From Anisodus tanguticus (Eukaryota > Streptophyta > Magnoliopsida > Solanales > Solanaceae), in assembly GCA_034509755.1 (NCBI GenBank), contig CM067550.1, positions 4,023,001-4,087,000 of the forward strand: a DNA stretch of 64,000 nt. The letters are read 5' to 3'. A program made the translations under genes and the position numbers. Shown piece by piece: positions 1 through 9,729 of the stretch. Within the stretch, counting starts at the first letter, position 1. Every line of letters starts with the position of its first letter. Under the pieces are notes generated by a model. The model saw only the letters and a program-made list of their open reading frames with translations. It searched no databases and was not told the origin of the DNA.

Positions 1-202
1 CCTTGTTAACTGTAGCGCAGATAATATAATTTGGGGGCCCAGCATCAGTGAACAAAGAATTGGAATGAGTCTGGCTCTGATACCATGTAAAAAATAGATC
101 TTGGGCCTAATTCAACCCCAAAAGCTAGCTTGTAAGGAGGATTGTCCAAATCCATATAAGGACTCCATGTTCCCATTTCATATCTGATGTGGCACTTTAA
201 CA
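1..202 (-). mobile_element. TRIM-like miniature LTR retroelement remnant
   Basis: On the minus strand a short LTR (about 202 down to 86) begins TGTTAAAGTG and ends TTTTTTACA. It is followed directly by TGGTATCAGAGCC, the standard initiator-Met tRNA primer-binding site, at about 85-73. The LTR is only about 117 bp, which fits TRIM elements and is far below normal Copia LTR length. The stretch 72-1 has the GGGCCCCC-type internal sequence I associate with TRIMs. The second LTR would lie beyond base 1, so the element is cut by the window edge. There is no coding capacity. The assignment is by motif recognition. Confidence 0.6.
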
Positions 203-524
203 GATACAATAAGAGTAATTCTAAAAGTATACAAAAGTATAGGTGCATTTTTATGTTTAAGCTTGTTGAAAGTTGAAACCTAAAGGCTGAATACATACTG
301 AGACATCTAAAGTTGACACGATTTTTCATTTAGACACCTAAATTTAGGGATGTTCCTATTAAGCACTTACACCAACAGTTCTTTACTTATCATCTGTCAA
401 AAAATGGTTATTGTTAAGGAGATTCAAATATCTACTATCATTTTGCTTGTGAATAATTCCCTTCTATCTTTATTTATCTATTCATAAACTTAGGTCTAAA
501 TACTCTTCCCTTTTTCGTTCTTTT
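203..524. other. AT-rich spacer, no gene seen
   Basis: No coding sequence is supported. The stretch about 300-380 resembles a dispersed AT-rich repeat of Solanaceae genomes, but I cannot assign it to a family. It is the left flank of Copia element A. Confidence 0.4.
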
Positions 525-525
525 T

Positions 526-862
526 TAACAAATTACATATATTGAATTAAAGGTTGAGCTCAAAGTTCATCTATGGAGGAAAGCTAATTCGTAAGAGCAC
601 ATTGTACTTTGAAGAGGAAAATGAAAATATCTTCTATTATGATTCAAGTCACATTATGGTTACATAGATCATCTATATATAATTATCCAATCATAAGTGA
701 TAGCTAGCACCAGCCAATGCAGTGATCACATACACTAAAATCGACTAACTATTAACAATCTCTAACTAATTCATTCACTAATTCGATATATAGTTGTACA
801 CATTGCTGATATACTCGTGATACACACACACTGTATACTCTCAACATACAAGTATTTTAACA
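526..862 (-). repeat. 3' LTR of Copia A
   Basis: Direct repeat of 5354-5691 with scattered substitutions and small indels. On the minus strand it begins TGTTAAAATACTTG. The divergence between the two LTRs means the insertion is not recent. Confidence 0.88.
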
Positions 863-1034
863 CTCCCCTCAAATTGGTGGGTGAAACACATCAAGAACTC
901 CCAAATAGGATAATAAGAGATGATGTTGAGCTACACCTAATCTCTTAGTTAGCAAGTCTGCAAGTTGTTGTTTGGTGTTAACATATGTAGGTTGAATCAG
1001 TCCATTCTCGCAATTCTCTCTAATGAAATGACAA

Positions 1035-4000
1035 TCAAATTTCTATATGTTTTGTTCTTTCATGGAATATGGAATTTGCAATTATCTGTATTGTTGTTTT
1101 ACTGTCACAGAAAGCTCTAATTGGTAGTGTAACTTGGACTGCAAGATCCTTTAACAAACCAGTCAGCCAAACAACTTTTGAGACTGCAGGAGCCATTGAT
1201 CTGTATTCTGCTTCTGCTGAGCTTTTACTAACAGTGTGTTGCTTATTAGATTTCCATGAAATGAGTGATACACCTAGTTGTATGGCAAATTCTGTCACTG
1301 ATCTCATTTTATTAGGACAAACTGCCCAATCAGAGTCACATAACACATACATTTATGTGATGTTATTCTTCTTTATCAACACACCTACACCTGGTGATTG
1401 CTTCACATATCTCACCAATGTGATTTTTTAGGCAATTGCATGAACTGACTAAGCAGTTGCACTGCAAAGCATATATTTGGTCTGGTTATGGTCAAGTAGA
1501 TTAACTTGCCAACCAGTCTTTGGTAACTTCGCGCATCCTCCAGTATTGGATCATCAATTCCAATCTTCTCCACCAATGCATCATATTCCACTGATGTCAA
1601 TTTCACATTTGCTTCTAAAGGAGTTGAAGCAGGTTTAGAACCACTAAGCCCCAACTTAGTGATCAATTTCAATGTATATTTCCTTTGATTGAGCAGTATT
1701 CCCTGCTTGGATCTCATCACTTCTATTCCCAAAAAATATTTCAATATCCCTAAGTCTTTCACCTTGAACTGGCTATGAAGATAGTCATTTGTCTCAGCAA
1801 TAAGCTCGACATTATTGCCTGTAATAAGAAGATCATCCACATAGATCAGTACAATCACTATCTTGTGAACAAAGAGTGATCATGAGTGTTTTGTAAATAT
1901 TCTGCTTTCAATAAGGCAATAGTCAACTTTATATTCCATTGTCTTGATGCTTGCTTAAGGCCATATAGTGATTTGAGTAGCTTGCACACTCTTGTCTCCC
2001 CTTGTCTATGAAAACCTTGTGGGAGTGACATGTATACTTCTTCATCAAGATCACCTTGAAGAAATGCATTGTTGACATCCATTTGAAATAGTTCCCAATC
2101 ATGAGTTGTTGCTACACTAATAATTGTTCTCACAATGACCATTTTGGCCACTGGTGAGAAGGTTTAATGATAGTCCAAGCCTTCTCTTTATGTGTAACCT
2201 TTTGCAACCTACTTGGCCTTATACTTGTCCACTTTTCCATTTGCCTTTAATTTGATCTTGTACACCCATTTGGATCCTATAGTTTGCTTCCCTAGTGACA
2301 ATTCCACCAGCTCCCATGTTTGATTCTCTTCCAGTACATCTATTTCCCTCTGCATAGCTTCTATCCACACTTTGTCATTAGAAGCCTCCTTAAAGTTCTT
2401 AGGTTCTACTGTTACATTGAAACATTTAAGGTAGTGTTGGTAACTGGATGGCAAGTGTGAATATGAAATTTGATAGGATATAGGATACAAACAGTGTGCA
2501 TCATGCTTGGATGTCGTAACATAATCATTATGTCAAGTAGGAAGCTTGATAGTTCTGCTAGGCCCGAGTTGTTGTTGTCCTCGCACTTGCATAACAGGTA
2601 CAATAGGCATATGTGCATCTATATCTTCATGGTCTGTATCATAGGCAACATTTCATGTTCTCCAGGTGGATCATCTATAGCATTATCAATATGTTCACCA
2701 GGTGGATTATCTACAATATAATCATGAGCAGGCTCAGGTGGAACATCTACAACAACATCAGGTGCAACTTTTATGTTGTCATCTGCATGCTCATATTCAT
2801 GTGAACTTGAGTTGTTCTAATAATTTGAGCTTGAGCAACTTCATCAATTTTATCAATAACTACTGAAGGAACCATCATGTCATTCCCCTCTGATTCAATA
2901 ATTAATGGTGAAATGCAATGGAGCAAAAACATGTCATCATCTTGTGGTGGAGGTACAAGTGACTTGAAAGGAAACACTGATTCCCTGAAGGTCATATCCC
3001 TATTGATAAAAACCACCTTAGACTCCAAGTCATAGAGTTTATATCATTTCTGTGTTTCTGCATAGCCAATGAGAACAACCTTTCTAGTCCTTTCTGTAAA
3101 CTTATCCCCTCTTGGTAATCTGCTGGCATAGCCAAGACAACTAAACACCCTCAAATGATCCAATCTTAATATTTTCCCAAACAACATTTCATAGGGCTTT
3201 TGCCACCTAAAACCTGTGAAGGGAGCTTATTGATGAGATACACACGTGTTCTAACATAATCTCCCCAAAAAGAAATAGGGAGGTTACTTTGAAACCTCAA
3301 GGCTCTTGCTACTTCAAGGATATGTTTGTGTTTTCTTTCAACAGTCTCATTCTGTTGAGGAGTATAAGGACAGTTGCTTTGATGAATTATGCCATTAGAA
3401 GCAAGTAAATCTGTACACTTTGAATTGAAAATTTCTGTGCCATTATCTGATCTCAACACCTTTACATTGCACCCAAACTGATTCTTTATTAGACACAAGA
3501 AATCATTCAATACAATGAATACTTCATATTTAGACTGAATAAGGCAAATCCAAGTATACCTACTAAAATCATCCACAATAGTAACAAACTATGACTTTCT
3601 ATCATAAGTGGACTTCTTATAAGGGCCCCATAGATCTAAATGAATAAGTTGAAAACAAGTAGAAGATTTGCTTTCACTAGTAGGTAACTTTAGTCTCTGA
3701 TGCTTTGCCAAGGGACATACCTCACATTGCTCTTGAATGTCACCATCTCTCTTGAGTTTTAGTGAGGGAATATGTTGTATTGCTCCTACTGAGGGATGAC
3801 CTAGTCTCAAGTGTCAAAGTTGTCCATCTTTGTTAGTTGCTAAAGAGCTAATTATTGAGGGTACTTTTATTTCACTAGAATCTTTCAGTATGTACAGTCC
3901 ATCTCTTTCTCTACCATTCCCCATTACCTTGTCATTGTAAAGTTCCTGAAAGACACAGAAATCAGGCAAAAAGAAAACTGCACAACACAACTCCTTTATG

Positions 4001-5156
4001 AGTTTTGATACTGACAACAAATTGAACTTGAATGCAACACATTATGTATTGTATGTCCATCCAATATCATGGCATTTCCTTCATAAGTTATCTGTGATCT
4101 TTCTCCATTTGGTGTTTGTACTGTGCTATCAAGATTTTTAAGTGTAGTGAGAAGCTTCTTGCAGGGTGTGATATGATGTGATGCTCTTGAGTCTACTATC
4201 CATTCATATGTTACAACATTGGATAATATAGAAGTCATACCTGCCATGTTGGCTACACAATTTGCAGAATTAGGTCCATCTAGCCTGTTCAACATTTCCT
4301 GATACTGTTGAGGAGTGAACAACCCTCATTCTTTGTGATGAGTACTACTTGATTCTCCTACATTTTCTACTACTGCTGCATTTGCATAAGGCTTTGCTTG
4401 TGTGTGTTGCCCACTTTTCTTCTTGCTTATGAAATCTGCGGATAACCTACAATTCTGTAGCACGCTACAGTTTTATGACCTTTGTAGCCACACTCTCCAC
4501 AAGCTGATCTTGTCATTGGCTTTTTGTACCTATAGCCTTGTGTTCTTCCTGCTAACATAGTTAAAGATTCTCTCTGTGATCCAACAACTCCCAATGATTT
4601 TTGGCTTTCTTCTTGTGTAGTCACTGCATATGCTTCATTTACTGTTACATTGGATCCTTTTTCCAATAAATTACTTCTTATACTATTGTAACTCTCATTC
4701 AATCCAGTAGGAATTGTATCAATCTCTGAGACTTTAGTTGATTTGAATATTGCTTAGTTTCATCACATCAAGATGGTAATGGAACCATAACATCCAATTC
4801 ATCCCATAACACCTTCATCTTAGAGTAGTAAGTTGTGATTGTATCATTGCCTTGTTTTAAATTCACAATTTATGTGCATGGGTGATGGATACTTGTGAGA
4901 TTTGATCTATCGAGCCTTTTTCTAAATTTATCCCAAATCTTCTTTGCACTACCAACATACATGATACTAGGTATCAATTCACTTGCCACAATACTACCTA
5001 TCCATGACAACAATATACATCACATTTTCCCACAACTCTTCTAGATCTCCTTTGTACTTACTCTTCATACAAGTACCATTAATGAATCCAACTTTATCTT
5101 TTTCTCGTAGAGCCAATGTCATCGATCTACTCCACAATGTGTAATTTTTCGGACAT
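1035..5156 (-). pseudogene. Copia A gag-pol remnant, multiple frameshifts and stops
   Basis: Fragments follow in Copia order from right to left. Gag N-terminal (UBN2-like) remnants lie at about 5156-4720. A CCHC zinc knuckle (C-x2-C-x4-H-x4-C) lies in 4702-4427. The protease region is 4322-3996, where the catalytic D-S-G reads D-S-R. The pre-integrase domain with its C-x2-C is 3810-3589. The integrase core is 3576-3166, with the D of SDNGTE and a later E in ETVERK. The RT is spread over 2490-1412, including YVDD near 1835. RNase H is 1352-1035, with SKSSAEAEY and the terminal HERTKHIEI. Several frame breaks and stops separate these blocks, so no polyprotein can be made. Confidence 0.88.
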
Positions 5157-5353
5157 GTTAGCTTAGAATCAACACTAAACCAGGCACATCTGAAGTCTGC
5201 AGATACAATGGATGATGATTATCGATTGTAATTGCAGTCGTTGCGGTTGCGATTTCCGCTATCATATTTGCTTTCTTCGATTATCGATTGTCTTCTTCTC
5301 CAATGAAGTTTGATTGCGCAGATATTGATCTTAGGATCTCTGTTCTGATACCA

Positions 5354-5691
5354 TAACAAATTACAGATATTGAATTAAAGGTTGAGCTCAAAGCTCATTT
5401 ACGGAGGAAAGCTAATTCGTAAGAGCACATTGTACTTTGAGGAGGAAATAAAAATATCTTCTATTATGATTCAAGTCATATTATGGTTACAATGATCATC
5501 TATATATAATGATCCAATCCTAAGTGACAGCTAGCACCAAACTAATGCAATGATCACATGCACTAAAATCGACTAACTAACTCTTAAAACCTCTAACTAA
5601 TTCACTAACTAACTCGATATACAATACACATTGCTGATATACTCATGATACACACAATACTGTATACTCTCAACATACAAGTACTTCAGCA
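5354..5691 (-). repeat. 5' LTR of Copia A
   Basis: Mate of 526-862. On the minus strand it starts TGCTGAAGTACTTG and ends GTAATTTGTTA, with the TGGTATCAGA primer site immediately after it. The terminal TTA in place of CA is either decay or a variant end. Confidence 0.88.
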
Positions 5692-6730
5692 CTTTTGCAC
5701 CATAGGAATTTCAAAAGATGCTATGAAGTTGAAAGATTATATGTCATAATTAAAAAAATTACACTATGTTAAAGAATGCAATTCTTTAGGCAAAATGTTT
5801 ACATTTTAATTAATGTAACCCAAAAATATAGCTAAATACTTCAAAACATTACGTTCGCTTTTTTAAAAAGAGATAATGTGGAAAGAGAAGCTAAATAAGA
5901 GAGATAAAAGAATTTGCCCACAGGGGTGTGATCTATTAGTCACTTCAATATATTTTACTAATTGCATTTGGAATGAATTAAAGAGTATGCAACTCAATCC
6001 GCATAAGCTACCCCAAAAAATAGTCCTCCCTCGACTATTGAACACGGCTTGACGGGGATTGTTATCGAGAAGCATGGGTTGCAGTTTGGAAATCACATCT
6101 TATTGATTCACACTAGTTTTGTTGGATTCATCCAAAGATAGATTGGAGGATTGCTCTGCGATAGGTTGATCGTTTGTGAAATCCATTACCTAAGAGCCGA
6201 TCGAAAGAACAAAAGTGAAATGTAAATGATAAGAGAGTTTCTAATCCCAACACATACAAAAAAGTTGAGTGATTTATTTTAATTTACTAATAAATCCTAA
6301 TGAGCAAAGTTATTGGTATCGGTGGGAGGAATAAAAGTGGTACACATACAAAAAAGTTGAGTGATTTATTTTAATTTACTAATAAATCCTAATGAGCAAA
6401 GTTATTGGTATCGGTGGGAGGAATAAAAGTGGTATACTTGAGTCATGTGCAAATTTACCATCGACACTATTGTTATAAGAAAATATACTTTGTATTTTGC
6501 ACGCATTTTAAATTGCCCATATTTACTATGCTTTGAAAATTAAAATTTTACTAGTTCCAATAAGTTGAAAAATGATGCTAAAAAGTAAAATTGAAACAAG
6601 AAATCTCTCTTAAAATGTGATTATAGGTGTAACATGCTAAATAATTTATAATTTGCTAAATTGTATTAATTTTTTTTTAAAAGTGATTATAGGGGTATAA
6701 TTGGAAATGTAAATTCGCATAATATCTTAG
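5692..6730. other. Unassigned AT-rich spacer with a tandem duplication
   Basis: No supported gene. It holds the 92-bp tandem duplication listed separately. The open frame on the minus strand at 5863-6096 shows no recognisable domain and sits in low-complexity sequence. This stretch probably includes the promoter region of the U2AF-like gene, but I see no convincing core promoter element. Confidence 0.4.
6250..6434. repeat. Exact 92-bp tandem duplication
   Basis: The unit starting CACATACAAAAAAGTTGAG occurs twice head to tail with period 92. I find no difference between the copies by eye, so the duplication is recent or is an assembly join. Confidence 0.9.
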
Positions 6731-6909
6731 CATGTCTAGGTTTTTTTCTTCTTTCTACTCAGACATTCAAGCAAATCGATAATCTCCGAAACCATTCTTA
6801 TCGCTTCTTTCCAAACTTTTCCGGCGATATAGCACATCGTCCATTTCATATTTCCGGTCAGTTAACTTTTTTGCTCTTTATTTACTTTAAAAATTAGCCC
6901 TTCTGTTAT

Positions 6910-7845
6910 TGCACATTTGCCCATAAATTTCTCCATTTTGCATTTTTGAACAAGTAGATGATAATTTCATTAATGTTAAGTTAATTAAAGTTAGTTTTTT
7001 TAATTTCCTCAAGTGTTAAAAGGATCGAGATTTCCTTATAAATATTTATCATTTTTGTGCAATTTTAATGTGACATTTGTTTTTTTTTAATTTCATTTGT
7101 GAGGACTTATGTATAATTAGGAATTGGCGGTGCATATTGCGGAATTCTGTAGTTGTGAGTGAAATTTATGGTTGTTAAGGTGGGAATATCTTGAGATTCA
7201 TTATAAATTGACTTGTTTTGAGCTGGCCATTACAACCCTGGCTTTTATTGGGCCTTGGCATCAACAATGTGACACGTTTTTTAGGTGGGAATGACGAACA
7301 ATATGTTAAAACGGTGCAATAGCTCGATTATTTGCTTAAGTAGATTGGTTACACGTTGCTCGTTACACATATGCCAATAACTTTCTCATTTTGTATTTTG
7401 AATAAACAGACGATCATTTCATTAATGCTAAGTTAACGAGAGTTGGTATTTTAGATTTCTTCAGTATCAACTATCAGAATTTCCTCATAAATATTTATCA
7501 TGTTTGCAATTTTAATTTTCTTTTAATTATCATTTGACATTTGAACTTTTTTTTTAAAAAAAAATCATTGGTGAGGACTTTTATATAATTAAGAATTGGC
7601 GGTGCAAATTGCAGAATTCTGTAGTTGTGAGTGAGTTTTGGATGGGGGTTTTATGGTTGTTAAGGTGCGGGTATTTTGAGATTCATTATAATTGTCTTGT
7701 TTTGAGCTAGCTATCACAACCTTGCCTTTTTATTGGGTCTTGGTATCAACAATGTGACACGCAGGCGGAGTTTTGTTTAGAAGGGAATGACTAAGGATAT
7801 GTAAAAATGATGCAATAACTTGATTCTTTGCTTAATAGGTAGAGA
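6910..7845. repeat. Imperfect tandem duplication of about 460 bp
   Basis: About 6910-7345 and 7370-7845 are diverged copies. Shared landmarks are ATTTCATTAATG, AATTGGCGGTGCA, GAATTCTGTAGTTGTGAGTGA, CAACAATGTGACACG and a final TTTGCTTAA. The second copy has small insertions. It lies within the presumed leader intron of the downstream gene. Confidence 0.8.
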
Positions 7846-9613
7846 ATACGAGTAGGAGAAGTGGATTGCTTGTCTGGTTAGTCATATATGCTGTGTCTTC
7901 TTGTGAATGAAGTAACTTATAGTTCATTGCTCAGAATGTTGATTATATTTGACACTTTTAGCTTTTGGACGTCTCGGTATTTCAATAACTTTTTCTGAAG
8001 TATGTGCATCGCACACATCCTCCTAAACTCCAGAAAAAGAGGAAAAAGTGGAAAAGATTATTCTCGTTTCTGAAAGCTTTCATCCTTGTCATAAAAATTA
8101 TGGTTCAAGTACGGAAAATGGAAAATCAGAGTTTCTGCTTTGAGGATTGTTATCTACATGGTAAGTTGTCTGGCATTAAATACATGCAAATTAGAAGTGG
8201 TTAAAAGCAGTGTACTGTAAATTCTTAAATATCAACTAGAATATGCCACAACATGTTCTCTTTATTAAAAAAAAATTAGCTGGATATGTTGAATGACACT
8301 ATAACAGTGTAGCCTAGGGTAAAAACAGGACTCCTAGATGTTTTCATGTTTAGCGTAGGTCTACTGGTTACCACTAAGCATTTATTGTGGCCTAAATTTT
8401 CTTTCATGCTTTGTGTTCTCCCCATTGCAACCTGTGGTAATGTGTTGATTGCAATACATTTTGAGCATTATCAGTTAAACTAGTTGTCTCAGCTGGCTAA
8501 GCCATAATGGTTTTGGAAAAACTTTGAAATTTCTGTTCCAACTGAAGTTGTGATCTGATTCTTTCTGGCTTGGTTGTAGATAATTTCTTATCCTAGCCCG
8601 GTATAATCTGTATATTTGTGCATTTATTTATTTTTAGTAACTTGTGTTCTTCTTTGGATGTAAGCAGCACCTTCTTAGTGCTGTTCTGACATCAATAATA
8701 ATTACCATTTCAAAAAAGAAAAATTGTGTACTTGGCACTTGAGCTTCTCAACTTGTTAAGCTCTGTAATCTAAATTAAGAGAAAAATTGGGGCTGCAAAG
8801 CTTCTTGGTGGAGTTCTTTATGTATTGCAGCAATCTTATGTGATATAGCGTAATATAGCCCATCATAGAGAACGAACATGGTCAGTAGGTAATCAATCTT
8901 TGTTTGGATAGCAGTACGGTACACACATCGAGAAATGATCTTTGCTTTTCCATCCTCGGCATTCAAAAGAAAGGGGGGAGAGGAAATGGACTATCTGGTT
9001 TGGCCACTAATTTTATGATTTCTGGTGTTTGCGTGCTATAAATGACTTAGGTACCTCAACTTTTGCCAAATATGATGTTTTGTCAGATCTATAGATGTAT
9101 CTTACATTCTTACTAAAGCGAGAAAATGATAAAAGAACCTATACATGAAGAAAAAGCAATCAATCATATGCACTTTATGTATTCTTATCCCATTCAACCA
9201 ACTAGCATCTGAATGCCCGAGGTGTGAAGGTATCACTGCATCAGGAGTGTAGCAGCTCTCCTGATAGGGACATGAGCAAGACCCACAGACTGGCTTTTCT
9301 TTCTCCTAACCATTATAAAAATACACAGAATGCCTTGCCTATAAACATGGATGAATACAACTTTGGGACAATGATTTGTGTTAAAGTGGTTTGAAGAAAT
9401 TCTCTTTTTCTTGTATAAACTTTGCAGCTCTGCAGAAAGTTGTTTGAATAGATAATTTGATACACTGTGCATGGCATTTCGCCAAAATTGAGCTAAAAAA
9501 CTATGACACTACTGTTGCTTGCAATTAGATCCATGGTTAATTAACTAGAAGGTATGATGGATTTGTTTTCCTTGCGTGCAGATATTTTCGTCCTCTGAAT
9601 GTGTTTCAATTGG

Positions 9614-9694
9614 ATGCATGACCATGAGTCTGTGACTTCTGCGTCTAGTCAGGTGGTGACATATCCTTACGTGTCCCAAATGCCGAGGAGTTGA
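9614..9694 (+). other. Upstream ORF(s) in the leader of the U2AF-like gene
   Basis: A 26-codon uORF runs from ATG 9614 to TGA 9694. A second, 5-codon uORF (ATG 9618 to TGA 9635) overlaps it in another frame. Neither is in frame with the main ATG at 9730. If 9583-9729 is transcribed as leader, they could lower translation of the main frame. No known conserved uORF family is recognised. Confidence 0.45.
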
Positions 9695-9729
9695 TTGAAA
9701 GATTGCTAGCTTCTCGGTAGGTTAGTATT

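Larger units (their letters stand above)
525..5691 (-). mobile_element. Ty1/copia LTR retrotransposon A
   Basis: This is a complete but inactive Copia element read on the minus strand. Its LTRs are at 526-862 (3') and 5354-5691 (5'). A primer-binding site matching TGGTATCAGA lies just inside the 5' LTR (5353-5342), and a purine tract, TTTGAGGGGAG, lies just inside the 3' LTR (about 873-863). The flanks carry CTTTT on both sides (about 520-524 and 5692-5696), a likely 5-bp target duplication; a one-base T-run ambiguity blurs the left edge. Domain order gag, protease, integrase, RT, RNase H places it in Copia rather than Gypsy. Confidence 0.9.
6731..9729 (+). other. Probable 5' leader region of the U2AF-like gene
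   Basis: This is inferred, not proven. A C/T-rich stretch at about 6740-6855 looks like a plant 5' UTR exon and ends in TTTCCG|GTCAGT, a possible donor. At about 9582 a pyrimidine-rich TTGCGTGCAG is a good acceptor, and 9583-9729 would be the leader exon carrying the main ATG. A possible extra leader exon ends at about 8160 with the strong donor ATG|GTAAGT. Nothing in this 3 kb encodes a recognisable protein. A 5' leader intron of this size is common in plant genes. Confidence 0.45.

Noticed and set aside
1069..1431. 120-codon ORF on the plus strand
   Set aside because: Antisense of the Copia A RNase H domain, which is clearly recognisable on the minus strand.
4427..4702. Independent small CCHC zinc-finger gene
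   Set aside because: The zinc knuckle is in the expected place in the gag of Copia A, in order with protease and integrase.
5863..6096. 77-codon ORF on the minus strand
   Set aside because: No domain, no supporting context, low-complexity hydrophobic tail. Probably chance.
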